The notes under the pieces were generated by a model. It was not told the origin of the DNA and ran no database searches. It worked only from the letters and a program-made list of their open reading frames with translations. From the NCBI RefSeq assembly GCF_900604535.1, contig NZ_UWOT01000001.1:329949-393948 (forward strand): 64,000 nucleotides of DNA. The letters are read 5' to 3'. Every line of letters starts with the position of its first letter. The stretch's first letter is position 1. Below are positions 52,829 to 62,246 of this stretch, one piece after another. The stretch comes from Romboutsia_E sp900604535 (GTDB lineage Bacteria; Bacillota; Clostridia; Peptostreptococcales; Peptostreptococcaceae). Both the position numbers and the translations under genes were made by a program.

Positions 52829-53929
52829 CTATACACTCCACCTTTTCATATAAAATTCTTCTAACCATTTTGTATTAGATTTTATATCAAATCCAGCTTT
52901 CTCTATCTCATCTTTTAATTCAAATCTTTCATATCCAATTGAAAAATCTAAAACTTTTTTTGCCCAATATTTCGGATCATCATTTAAGTTTAAATATTCT
53001 ACATTATCGGTAAGAATACCATCTTTAGGTATAGTATCCGATATTATACACTTTAAGCCAGATGATTGAGCCTCTATTAAAGCAATACCTAAACCCTCAT
53101 ATAATGATGGAAATAAAAATACATCCATAGCCTGCATTAAATCATTTACATCCTCTCTAATACCAAGAAATTTAATATCATCTCTCAAATTCATATTTGA
53201 CACCATTAATTCTATATCTTGCCTAAGCTCTCCATCACCGACTAAAAGTAATACACTATCATTTTCTATTCTCTTTATTTCCTTAAATACATCAATTATG
53301 AATTTATGATTTTTTTGAGGATTAAATCTTCCAACATGACCCACAACAAACTTATCTCTTATTCCTAACTCTTCTCTTATCTGTTTAGCTATTTCTTCAT
53401 TATAAGTATATAAATTTGTATCTATCGCATTATTTAAAATCTTAAAATCTTCAGTATTAAACATCCACTTTCCTGCATCATTTCCGCATGCAAATAAATA
53501 ATCTGCATATTTTGTAATACTTTTCTTAGCTATCATTTTTATTAAATATTTAAAATTTCTATCTTGATTTACATTATGTGAATGGGCTATAGTAAAAGTC
53601 ACACCATGTTTTTTTGCATACTTAAGAGGTATAGAACTAAGACAATCCTGATGACAATGAACAATCCTATACTCATTATGTTCTCTAAAAAAACTATCTA
53701 AAGACTTTAAATATGAAATACTGAAAGGATTTAATTTTGGAATCCTGTATATTCTCCCCCCTAAAGACTCTATCTCATCATCATAATCAGCTTTATCTTC
53801 TCTATGCACAAGAAAGTCAAATTGAACCTTAGATCTATCAATATTTCTATAATAATTCATTATCATAGTTTCAAGACCACCACGCCCCATATATGTAACA
53901 ATATGAAGTATTCTTATAGGTTCTATCAT
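52829..53929 (-). CDS. Family 4 glycosyltransferase (EpsF-like)
   Basis: 366 residues. ILHIVTYMGRGGLETMIMNYYRNID at the N terminus (residues 7-31) and VGHVGRFNPQKNH, FLGIREDVNDLM and FPSLYEGLGIALIEAQSSG (EX7E) match EpsF/CapM-type GT-B enzymes. Its ATG overlaps the upstream stop (ATGA), showing coupled translation. Confidence 0.92.
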   Translation of the reverse strand: MIEPIRILHIVTYMGRGGLETMIMNYYRNIDRSKVQFDFLVHREDKADYDDEIESLGGRIYRIPKLNPFSISYLKSLDSFFREHNEYRIVHCHQDCLSSIPLKYAKKHGVTFTIAHSHNVNQDRNFKYLIKMIAKKSITKYADYLFACGNDAGKWMFNTEDFKILNNAIDTNLYTYNEEIAKQIREELGIRDKFVVGHVGRFNPQKNHKFIIDVFKEIKRIENDSVLLLVGDGELRQDIELMVSNMNLRDDIKFLGIREDVNDLMQAMDVFLFPSLYEGLGIALIEAQSSGLKCIISDTIPKDGILTDNVEYLNLNDDPKYWAKKVLDFSIGYERFELKDEIEKAGFDIKSNTKWLEEFYMKRWSV

Positions 53930-55014
53930 CTCTCTATCTCCTCAACAGTCAACTTAACAACCTTTTTCTTATCAAAAATTTCTTCCATATGACACCTTCC
54001 AAACTTACCCATTTTAACTTTCTCATTATAAGAAAGGTCAATAAACCTCTTAATCTTACCATAAAGGTCATCTACATCTTTAACCTTACAAGTCCATCCA
54101 TTTTTACCTTCGACAATTGCTTCTCTACACCCAGGAATATCACTAGCTATAAGAGCTCGTCCCATAGCCGCTCCTTCAAGTAAAACATTAGCCATCCCCT
54201 CATGATATGAAGGAAGAACTATACAGTGAGAATTCCTTATAAAAGGAATTACATCATCTTGATAACCATAATATTTAATAAAGTTTTTCTCCTCAAACTC
54301 CTTAATTATCTCACTATAATCATCTTCAAACCAACCTATAAAGCTAAACTCTACATTGTTATACTCTGATCTTATTCTTTTTATTACTTCAAACAACTCC
54401 TCTATACCCTTTTCAGCCATAATTCTTCCAACGAATAAAAACCTTATAACATTTCCAGAAGGCATTGGACAGAAACTAAATTTATCAAGATTTACACCTG
54501 CACCATTCATTACTACAGCTTGATCTTGTTTTATAGTTTTATCATCAATTAAAACTTTCGCGTTTCCTTCATTCTCAAATATCACCGATTTTGCCGATTT
54601 AAATCCCATTTTATACAATGCACTTACTATTTTTTTTACAAATCCACCTTTATAATATGCACTTCCTAACCCTGTAACATTAGCTATAAACTCACACTTA
54701 CAAAGCTTAGATGCTATCCCTCCATAAGCGTTTGGCTTTATAGTATAAGAAACAACTATATCTGGTTTTTCTAGTCTTATAAGATTTATATATTCTATAA
54801 ATAACTTTATATCTTTTATTGGATTTATACTTTTTCTATCTACATAAGTATTTATAGTTCTTACGCCTAAATCTTCTATTCTCTCGGTTTCATTAGAGTA
54901 AGGCAGAGATACTACTACATCATGACCTCTTTCAACCAGATTCATGACTAATTCTTGCCTAAACTTATGTATTGTTACAAAGTGATTTGATAAAATTAAA
55001 ACTTTTTTATTCAT
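53926..55014 (-). CDS. Family 4 glycosyltransferase (CapM/PglA-like)
   Basis: 362 residues. VLILSNHFVTIHKFRQELV, DIVVSYTIKPNAYGGIAS and ANVTGLGSAY mark the group that adds the second sugar after the priming transferase. The C-terminal domain has FLFVGRIMAEKGIEEL and LPSYHEGMANVLLEGAAMG. It is encoded directly after the priming sugar transferase, which agrees with that order of action. Confidence 0.93.
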   Translation of the reverse strand: MNKKVLILSNHFVTIHKFRQELVMNLVERGHDVVVSLPYSNETERIEDLGVRTINTYVDRKSINPIKDIKLFIEYINLIRLEKPDIVVSYTIKPNAYGGIASKLCKCEFIANVTGLGSAYYKGGFVKKIVSALYKMGFKSAKSVIFENEGNAKVLIDDKTIKQDQAVVMNGAGVNLDKFSFCPMPSGNVIRFLFVGRIMAEKGIEELFEVIKRIRSEYNNVEFSFIGWFEDDYSEIIKEFEEKNFIKYYGYQDDVIPFIRNSHCIVLPSYHEGMANVLLEGAAMGRALIASDIPGCREAIVEGKNGWTCKVKDVDDLYGKIKRFIDLSYNEKVKMGKFGRCHMEEIFDKKKVVKLTVEEIER

Positions 55015-55035
55015 AGTACTTACCTACCCCAATAA

Positions 55036-55644
55036 CTAATTAATAGCTTTATCTTTCTTTCCTTCTACTACTCCATCCCTTTTTAAAACTTTTATAAAAG
55101 TCATAAAAAAACATTTCATATCAAAATATAAAGACATGTTTTGCACATATTCTCCATCATATTTCGCCTTTACAGATATAAGTAACTCGTCTCTTCCATT
55201 TATTTGAGCCCATCCTGTTAGTCCTGGAGTTACATTATTAGCTCCATATTTATCTCGCTCTTGTATAAGATCATATTGATTCCAAAGAGCTGGTCTAGGA
55301 CCTACTATACTCATATCACCTTTTAAAATATTTATAATTTGGGGTAGTTCATCTAGACTCGTCATTCTTAAAAATCTACCTACTTTTGTTATATACACAT
55401 CTGGATTTTCTAATAAGTGTGTTGGCATATCTTTAGGAGTATCAATTCTCATAGTTCTAAATTTTAAAATATAGAATTCAGATTTATTTATTCCAATTCT
55501 TTTCTGCTTAAATAAAATAGGTCCTTTGGAGTCTACTTTTATTGCTATTATTAAAACTAAAAATATCGGAAATAAAACTATAAGTCCTACTAAGGATAGC
55601 GTAATATCTATAATACGCTTTATCTTTTTATAAAAACTACTCAT
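55036..55644 (-). CDS. Initiating undecaprenyl-phosphate sugar-1-phosphate transferase
   Basis: 202 residues: one membrane segment (~14-36) and the polyprenyl-phosphate hexose-1-phosphate transferase domain, with FKQKRIGINKSEFYILKFRTM, TSLDELPQIINILKGDMSIVGPRP (split as residues 95-118) and PGLTGWAQINGRD. The short, PglC/EpsL-like form lacks the five-helix N-terminal domain of WbaP. It loads the first sugar on undecaprenyl phosphate and is first in the operon. Confidence 0.95.
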   Translation of the reverse strand: MSSFYKKIKRIIDITLSLVGLIVLFPIFLVLIIAIKVDSKGPILFKQKRIGINKSEFYILKFRTMRIDTPKDMPTHLLENPDVYITKVGRFLRMTSLDELPQIINILKGDMSIVGPRPALWNQYDLIQERDKYGANNVTPGLTGWAQINGRDELLISVKAKYDGEYVQNMSLYFDMKCFFMTFIKVLKRDGVVEGKKDKAIN

Positions 55645-55876
55645 TCTCCAATTACCTACTTTTACCCAATTATTTTTACTTATACTTGCTAAAGTATATC
55701 AAATATAATTACTCTCTCCCCCTTAAAGATTATATTCTTTCATATATTATTTATAATAATTTTATCAATTGGTAGTATATTGAGTAAATTACACTATAGT
55801 TCCACTTTTTTATAACAAACTACTACTTTTGTATTAATAATATAGTACTCAAACCGGTACTACTTTTATAAAATAA
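55645..55876. other. Presumed promoter and leader region of the polysaccharide operon
   Basis: About 230 bp of AT-rich DNA without a gene. On the minus strand there are two AAAAGTAGTA-like boxes (around 55822-55832 and 55859-55868). An AGGGGGAGAGAG purine stretch near 55712-55725 looks like a ribosome binding site but has no start codon at the right distance. No convincing -35/-10 pair stands out. Confidence 0.4.
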
Positions 55877-55925
55877 AAAAGTTGTATAAAAATGAATTAT
55901 ACTACTCATCTTTATACAACTTTTA
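55877..55925 (-). terminator. Terminator of the VanZ-like gene
   Basis: On the minus strand AAAAGTTGTATAAA...TTTATACAACTTTTTT forms a long hairpin with a T tract, 7 bp after the stop. Confidence 0.85.
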
Positions 55926-55931
55926 ATTTTA

Positions 55932-56438
55932 TTATTTTCGTTTCCAATTTAATATAAATCCTATTCCTTTTCCAGTTGCAAGTAATATTGATAAAAATAT
56001 TATTGCTAAAAGCGCTCCACTAGAGTCTATAAACACGTCAGTTATACTGCTTACTCTTCCACTTACTTGTAATTGTCTTTTTTCATCGTATATTGCATAC
56101 ATGGCTGTTAGTATAAAACTAAATACAGATGAGAACATTACCTTCTTAGTAAATAGGTATAATACTAATAACATAAATGCTCCTATACATGCATAAATTG
56201 AAAAGTGTGCTGCTTTTCTTACTATATATTCTTTGTCATAACCTCTTAACTCATTATATATTTTATCTTTTATACTTATTAACCTTTCATCTGTTAAGGT
56301 TACTTTATCCCTAACCTTATCTATTAATTCTACTGCTTTATGTGATTGTTGAAATGATGTATACCCTTCTTGGCTTGAGAAATAATACATACTTCCCATA
56401 GCTAATATTAGTAATACAATGCATATAGCCTTTTTCAT
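55932..56438 (-). CDS. VanZ-like membrane protein
   Basis: 168 residues with four hydrophobic segments. EYIVRKAAHFSIYACIGAFML, then AIYDEKRQLQVSGRVSSITDVFIDSSGAL, are the conserved blocks of the VanZ family. VanZ contributes to teicoplanin tolerance in enterococci by an unclear mechanism; most relatives are uncharacterised. ACAAGGAGATTGG precedes the start. It is a single-gene unit with its own terminator. Confidence 0.9.
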   Translation of the reverse strand: MKKAICIVLLILAMGSMYYFSSQEGYTSFQQSHKAVELIDKVRDKVTLTDERLISIKDKIYNELRGYDKEYIVRKAAHFSIYACIGAFMLLVLYLFTKKVMFSSVFSFILTAMYAIYDEKRQLQVSGRVSSITDVFIDSSGALLAIIFLSILLATGKGIGFILNWKRK

Positions 56439-56706
56439 AATCCAATCTCCTTGTATATATTATATTTATTCATATATATAAAGCTATTATATTTTATATT
56501 GTAATTTTTTTCAAATTTAATAACTCTTATAACTTGAATTTAATATGCTATAACTGCTAATTATAAGTAATATACAAAAGAACAAAAATATATTTTGGAA
56601 AAAATATACATTATATTCATTTTTGAATTTTTTATACTATTGAATATATTTCCTCAATGGAATATAATTAGTTATACTTAAAAAATATGCGAAAGAAGGG
56701 ATTATT

Positions 56707-57675
56707 TTGTCAAAATTAAAGAAAATTGTAATTGGATTAGTTATTTTAATTATAGCTATACCGGCTACAGCTTTTGGATATGTATATTATAAACTGAATA
56801 GTATGCACGATAGTACAGCTGATGAATCTATACTTAATAGTGAAGATTATAAATCAGATAAATCAATTACTAATATTTTATTAGTAGGTACAGATGGTAG
56901 AAGTACTAATGATAATGGTACTAGATCTGATTCTATGATGATACTTACAGTTGATAACAAAAATAAAAGCTTAAAGCTTACATCATTAGCTCGTGATAGT
57001 TATGTTGATATTCCAGGTCATAGTAAAGAGAAGCTAACTCATGCTTACGCTTATGGTGGTATTAACTTATTAGTTGAAACTATCGAAAAAAACTTTGAAT
57101 TAGATATACAAAATTATGCTGTTGTTGATTTCTTTTCATTTATGGATATAGTTGATACTGTTGGTGGAGTATCTGTTAATGTAGATAGTTCTGTAATCAA
57201 AGAGTTCAATAGGTATATCGGTGATTGTTATAATTTAAACACTAATAGCAATAAAGGAAGTATAGAGTATATAAAATCTGCTGGAGTACATAAATTAAAT
57301 GGTTATCAAGCTCTTGCTTATGCTCGTATAAGATATAACGATACTGCATTTGAAAGAGATAAAAGACAAAGACAACTTATAGAAGGTCTTGCTACAAGTC
57401 TAAAAGAACTACCTGTATCTAAATATCCTGCTTTACTAGATACAATACTTCCATATATTAAAACAAATATGAAAGCGGGAAAAATATTATCTCTTGGTAC
57501 TAATATTTTAGGGTTAATAGGTAATGGAATAACACAAATGGAATTCCCAATTGATGATAATGTCAACTCAACTGGTGGTATAGTTGATGGTAAAGGTTGG
57601 GTTCTTCAATATGAAAAAGATTCATTAGATATATTACATGATTTTATATTTAACAATATAGAGTATAATGGATAA
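56707..57675 (+). CDS. LCP-family (LytR-CpsA-Psr) glycopolymer ligase
   Basis: 322 residues: one N-terminal membrane segment, then ILLVGTDGRST, RSDSMMILTVD, LTSLARDSYVDIPG, EKLTHAYAYGG, LNGYQALAYARIRY and FERDKRQRQLI. It is a paralogue of the LCP protein at 23943 (the first 30 residues are nearly the same) but has an insertion around 165-190. TTG 56707 is used because AAGGGATTATT precedes it and the family N terminus begins there. Placed next to the polysaccharide locus, it is the likely enzyme attaching that polymer to peptidoglycan. Confidence 0.93.
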   Translation: MSKLKKIVIGLVILIIAIPATAFGYVYYKLNSMHDSTADESILNSEDYKSDKSITNILLVGTDGRSTNDNGTRSDSMMILTVDNKNKSLKLTSLARDSYVDIPGHSKEKLTHAYAYGGINLLVETIEKNFELDIQNYAVVDFFSFMDIVDTVGGVSVNVDSSVIKEFNRYIGDCYNLNTNSNKGSIEYIKSAGVHKLNGYQALAYARIRYNDTAFERDKRQRQLIEGLATSLKELPVSKYPALLDTILPYIKTNMKAGKILSLGTNILGLIGNGITQMEFPIDDNVNSTGGIVDGKGWVLQYEKDSLDILHDFIFNNIEYNG

Positions 57676-57684
57676 TTTTCAAAT

Positions 57685-57714
57685 AAAAAACACCTCATTT
57701 AGAGGTGTTTTTTT
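57685..57714. terminator. Bidirectional terminator between convergent genes
   Basis: AAAAAACACCTC-ATTT-GAGGTGTTTTTTT-type hairpin with tracts on both sides, between the LCP gene and the amidase gene. Confidence 0.88.
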
Positions 57715-59785
57715 ATCCTATAGTTTTTATTATCCCTTTTGCTATTGCTTCTCCCATTTTAATTCTTTTAGCAGGAGTATTTACTGCTTGTATGTCTGTT
57801 AAATTCATATATGAACACTCTATTATAACAGATGTTGCTTTTACTTCTCTAATTACATGATAGTAATCTCTTCCATCATCTAGTGTTCTTGTCCAAGCTC
57901 CTCTAGTAGCTATATTTTGTACTGTATTACTTGTTATACTATTTAATATATTTTGAGCTAAGGTCTTACTTGGCCCTCCATTTTTATCTTTTATAGAATA
58001 AATTGCATGAGCACCATTTCCATTTCCTTCAGATGTATCATTATGTATGCTTACAAATAGACTTGCATCTAAAGTATTTGATAATGATGATCTCTCAGCT
58101 AATTCTAATTTTGTATTTGAAGGTATTTCTGATGTTCTTGTCATAACTACATCATATCCATTTACAACTAAATAATTTGCTGTTGCAAGTGATATTTCTA
58201 TATTTAAATCCTTTTCTTTAAATCCTGAGCCAACTGCTCCAGAGTCTTTTCCTCCATGGCCTGGATCAATTACTATAACGCCATTATTAACTCTACACAC
58301 TTGCTCTATGGAACTAACACTTCCATCATTACCTGTTACAACAACTTTTATGTTATATACCCCAGTTATTAAATTTACAGTCGGTACTATTAGTTGATAG
58401 CCACTATTTTCTCCATTGGTATATCCTGGATACGCTGCATTTACATCTGGTCTACTCCCTCCAGTTGTTGCACTTCCCATAAACTTATTATTCATATATA
58501 TATTTACACTTTTAACACCACTTGCATTTAATGCCCATCCTCTTATTTCCATATATGAGCTTTCTTTTTTATTAAAGCTATTGCTTGGTGTATCTATATG
58601 TATTTTAGCATTTGGCTTTTTTATTAAAATTGATGTTTCAATTAAATATTTACTTCCATCTACTCCAATTGACTCTACTTTTATAATATGAGTTCCTGGT
58701 GATATTGTATTTTTATCTATTATATATGAATATCCACTGTTAGCTCCTCCTGGGTATCCTGGATATGCAGCATTTACGTCTGGTCTAGATCCACCAGTTG
58801 CTGCATTTCCATGGTATGCTCCATCTACATATACTTTTACTTGTGATACTCCACTCGGATTTAGTGACCATCCTCTTACTTCTATATCTTCATTATTTAT
58901 TGTTCCTGATGGACTATCTACACAGACTAATCCAGTACCTTTTTTCATTTCAATTGATACTTCACTTGAATATTTACTTTTATCTACACCAATAGATTCT
59001 ACTTTTATTGTATGAGTTCCTGGTGATACTTTACTTTTATCTATAGCATATGAGTATCCACTGTTTACTCCTCCTGGATATCCAGGATATGCCGCATTTA
59101 CATCTGGTCTCGATCCACCAATTGCTGCATCTCCATAGTATATTCCATCTACATATACTTTTACTTGTGATACTCCACTTGGATTTAATGACCAACCTAT
59201 TACTTCTATATCTTCATTATTTATTGTTCCTGATGGACTATCTATACAGACTAATCCAGTACCTTTTTTCATTTCAATTATAGTTTCTCTAGTATCTATA
59301 CTTCCATCTGTACCTATAGATTCTACTCTTATTTTATGATTACCTGGTGATATTTTATTTTTATCTATAGTATATGAGTATCCACTATTTTCTCCACCTA
59401 AGTATCCTGGATGCGCATCATTTACATCTGGTCTAAATCCACCTATGTTAGCATTTCCAAAGTATACTCCATCTACATATATTTTAACTTGAGATACTCC
59501 ACTTGAGTTTAATGACCATCCTCTTACTTCTATATTCTCATCATTTATTATGCCTGATGGACTATCTATGCACATTATAGAGCTAGACTTTAAATTACTA
59601 GTATCACTTTCTTCTATTATATGTATATTTTCTTCTAAAACATCTTCTCCTATTTGCTCTTCATAAGCTATAGGTGGAGTTATATCATTACTATTAGTAG
59701 TAATATTTTCTTCCCCAAATGAATAGTTAACGAATAATGTGTTTATAATAATAATGCTAGATAATAATTTTGCTACTAATTGCAT
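57713..59785 (-). CDS. Secreted amidase with four Ig-like wall-binding repeats
   Basis: 690 residues: signal peptide (~1-24), linker, four repeats of about 108 residues (starting near 70, 178, 286 and 395), and a C-terminal Amidase_3 domain (~503-690) with VIDPGHGGKDSGA, FVSIHNDTSEG and the catalytic VIIECSYMN. The repeats carry GWSLNPSGVSQVKVYVDG, GGSRPDVNAAYPGYPGG and SGYSY. The ATG shares a base with the stop of the upstream gene (TAATG), so both hydrolases are made together. The fourth repeat is the most diverged. Confidence 0.93.
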   Translation of the reverse strand: MQLVAKLLSSIIIINTLFVNYSFGEENITTNSNDITPPIAYEEQIGEDVLEENIHIIEESDTSNLKSSSIMCIDSPSGIINDENIEVRGWSLNSSGVSQVKIYVDGVYFGNANIGGFRPDVNDAHPGYLGGENSGYSYTIDKNKISPGNHKIRVESIGTDGSIDTRETIIEMKKGTGLVCIDSPSGTINNEDIEVIGWSLNPSGVSQVKVYVDGIYYGDAAIGGSRPDVNAAYPGYPGGVNSGYSYAIDKSKVSPGTHTIKVESIGVDKSKYSSEVSIEMKKGTGLVCVDSPSGTINNEDIEVRGWSLNPSGVSQVKVYVDGAYHGNAATGGSRPDVNAAYPGYPGGANSGYSYIIDKNTISPGTHIIKVESIGVDGSKYLIETSILIKKPNAKIHIDTPSNSFNKKESSYMEIRGWALNASGVKSVNIYMNNKFMGSATTGGSRPDVNAAYPGYTNGENSGYQLIVPTVNLITGVYNIKVVVTGNDGSVSSIEQVCRVNNGVIVIDPGHGGKDSGAVGSGFKEKDLNIEISLATANYLVVNGYDVVMTRTSEIPSNTKLELAERSSLSNTLDASLFVSIHNDTSEGNGNGAHAIYSIKDKNGGPSKTLAQNILNSITSNTVQNIATRGAWTRTLDDGRDYYHVIREVKATSVIIECSYMNLTDIQAVNTPAKRIKMGEAIAKGIIKTIG
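58286..59578 (-). repeat. Four tandem 324-bp coding repeats
   Basis: Encode the 108-residue Ig-like units of the amidase. Units 1-3 are in exact 324-bp register (residues 70, 178, 286) with many identical blocks. They are related to the repeats at 60625-61914. Confidence 0.85.
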
Positions 59786-62064
59786 TATTCTCCCCCTATG
59801 ATTTGTAATATTTTATTTATTGTTTTTGCAAAATAATTTTGACTATAATTGGGAACTTCATAAGTCATTTGTACGCTATTTATGTCATATATACTTGACA
59901 TTCTATACATTAACCCTGCAATTCCTCTTGACCAGTTAATATCCGTCGCATACTGATGCCAGTTTCCATTTGTTGTATCATAATACCATCTCATTTTATA
60001 CAATGTATTTTGATTAAACTTAGCTCTATGTATATAATTTTCAGATATCCACTTAGCTCCACCTTCTATTGCCTTTTGTGGTGTTGTCCAACCTTCTTGG
60101 TATGCCTTTGATGCTCCACCTGATATTACGTTATTATCTACTGCTGCTATTCCAAAGAAATTATATACAGTCACAGGTGTTTCTAATACATTTCCTTTAT
60201 GGTCTGTCGTTAAAGTTACTCCTTTAGATAAAGTTGAAGATCCATAACCTGTTTCCCATAACGCATGTGCTACTAAATATAATGGGTCTATATTATATTT
60301 TTGGGCAGCATTTATAAAAGCTTCTCCCTGTCCAGATAAGCTATTTGTATTAGGATTTTTTAATACAGTATCTAAAAAGTCATTAAGCTCTTTTGCCGAC
60401 TTAAGATTTCTAAATGTATTTATTTTTAAAAATTGGAACATATCTTTATTACTATCTTTAAAACTGTTATAATCCATATACCATCTTACTTCTTCATCAG
60501 TTGCATTTACATAAACTGAATTTCCTGATGAATTGGTTGACCATATTTTGTTACTTCCCTTTTCAATCTGCTTTTGTACATGTTTATCAAAAGTAAAATC
60601 TAAAATATTGCTTTCAATAACTTTTAGTTCATTTAACTGTGTAGTTGCTACACTTACACTTCCATCATTTCCGTAAACTTCAACTTTTATAGTATGGCTT
60701 CCTGACGAAAGCTTTTTATAATCAATCGAATAACTAAATCCACTATTTGCTGAATTTGGATACTGAGGATAAATTGAATTTACATCTAATCTACTTCCAC
60801 CTATATTTGCATTTCCACAGTATTCTCCATCTACATATACCTTTATATGGTTTACACCACTTGCATTAACTGCCCAACCTCTAAGAGTTAAGTCATTATT
60901 ATTTACAATATAATTTCCATTTGGACTATCTATACACGTTATTGGGTCTGGCTTTTCCAGGTTAATAGATATCTCTTTAGAATCTACGCTCCCATCTGTT
61001 CCTATAGACTCAACTTTTATTATATGATTACCTTTAGTTAGTGTATTTTTATCTATAATATATGAGTATCCGCTATTTTTCCCTCCAGGATATCCTGGGT
61101 ATGCAGCATCTACATCTGGTCTACTTCCACCTATATTTGCATTAGCATAATAGTTTCCATCTACATATATCTTTACTTGTGATACTCCACTTGTATTTAG
61201 TGACCATCCTCTTACTTCTATATTCTCATTATTTATTACACTTGATTGAGTATCTATGCACATTCTATTTTCTGGTTTTTCCATGTATATAGATATCTCT
61301 CTATAATCTATGCTTCCATCATTTCCTATAGATTCTACTTTTATAATATGCTCACCTTTAGTTAGTCTATCTTTATCTAAGATATATGAGTATCCACTGT
61401 TTTCTCCTCCTGGGTATCCTGGATATACTGCATTCACATCTAATCGACTTATACCTGTATTCGCATCTGCGTAGTATTTTCCATCTACATATATCTTTAC
61501 TTGTGATACTCCACTTATATTTAATGACCATCCTCTTACTTCTATGTTCTCATTATTTACTACACTAGACTGAGTATCTATGCACATTAAATTTTCTGGC
61601 TTTTCCATGTATATAGAGATTTCTCTATAGTCGACACTTCCATCCACACCAATAGACTCCACTTTTATTATATGTTCCCCTTTACTAATAGTGTTCTTGT
61701 CTATTGTATATGAGTATCCACTATTTTCTCCTCCTGGATATCCTGGATATACTGCATTTACGTCTGCTCTACTCCCACCTATATTTGCATTCCCATGATA
61801 CCTTCCATCTACGTATACTTTTACTTGTGATACCCCACTTGTATTCAATGACCATCCCTTTACTTCTACGTCTTCATTGTTTACTACACTTGATTGTGTG
61901 TCGATACACATTATATTACTTGACTTAACTACACTTTGATTCACAATTGAAGTTTCATCTGTAGTCATATCTGCATTATTTTCAAGTGCAAATGAATAAT
62001 CAGTTGCTATTAAGTTTGCTACATATATAGCTGTAATAATTTTTGACGTCACTTTTATATTCAA
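59785..62064 (-). CDS. Secreted glucosaminidase with four Ig-like wall-binding repeats
   Basis: 759 residues: signal peptide (~1-26), four ~108-residue repeats (~51-480) of the same type as the downstream amidase (GWSLNTSGVSQVKIYVDG, PGYPGGENSGYSY), a linker, and a C-terminal GH73-type endo-beta-N-acetylglucosaminidase domain with GQGEAFINAAQKYNIDPLYL and the catalytic glutamate in AHALWETGYGSS. It cuts the glycan backbone, the partner cut to the amidase. TTG 62064 lies nine bases after GGAGG. Confidence 0.92.
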   Translation of the reverse strand: MNIKVTSKIITAIYVANLIATDYSFALENNADMTTDETSIVNQSVVKSSNIMCIDTQSSVVNNEDVEVKGWSLNTSGVSQVKVYVDGRYHGNANIGGSRADVNAVYPGYPGGENSGYSYTIDKNTISKGEHIIKVESIGVDGSVDYREISIYMEKPENLMCIDTQSSVVNNENIEVRGWSLNISGVSQVKIYVDGKYYADANTGISRLDVNAVYPGYPGGENSGYSYILDKDRLTKGEHIIKVESIGNDGSIDYREISIYMEKPENRMCIDTQSSVINNENIEVRGWSLNTSGVSQVKIYVDGNYYANANIGGSRPDVDAAYPGYPGGKNSGYSYIIDKNTLTKGNHIIKVESIGTDGSVDSKEISINLEKPDPITCIDSPNGNYIVNNNDLTLRGWAVNASGVNHIKVYVDGEYCGNANIGGSRLDVNSIYPQYPNSANSGFSYSIDYKKLSSGSHTIKVEVYGNDGSVSVATTQLNELKVIESNILDFTFDKHVQKQIEKGSNKIWSTNSSGNSVYVNATDEEVRWYMDYNSFKDSNKDMFQFLKINTFRNLKSAKELNDFLDTVLKNPNTNSLSGQGEAFINAAQKYNIDPLYLVAHALWETGYGSSTLSKGVTLTTDHKGNVLETPVTVYNFFGIAAVDNNVISGGASKAYQEGWTTPQKAIEGGAKWISENYIHRAKFNQNTLYKMRWYYDTTNGNWHQYATDINWSRGIAGLMYRMSSIYDINSVQMTYEVPNYSQNYFAKTINKILQIIGGE
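60625..61914 (-). repeat. Four tandem ~324-bp coding repeats
   Basis: Encode the Ig-like units of the glucosaminidase. Units 1-3 share the opening MCIDTQSSVxNNExxEV; unit 4 begins ITCIDSPNGNYIV and is closer in part to the amidase repeats, which suggests shuffling between the two genes. Confidence 0.8.
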
Positions 62065-62183
62065 TATTTCTCCTCCTTATGTAAATATTACCTCTATATA
62101 ATATTATCATAATTGCACTTATATTATAATAAAATATCGAAAAAAGAAGTCACCTATCAAATATTCATATAATTTAGACAATA

Positions 62184-62229
62184 AATAAAGCCATCAGAGT
62201 CTTTTTCTAAAGACAATAATGGCTTTATT
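62184..62229 (-). terminator. Terminator of the GT2 gene at 62247
   Basis: On the minus strand AATAAAGCCAT-TATT-GTCTTT...AAAGAC-TCTG-ATGGCTTTATT, a long two-part hairpin ending in a T-rich tail. Confidence 0.78.
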
Positions 62230-62246
62230 CTACAAACAAATTAAAA

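Noticed and set aside
57713..62064. CRISPR-like repeat array
   Set aside because: Periodic units are 324 bp, in frame and protein-coding; no short direct repeats with spacers anywhere in the window.
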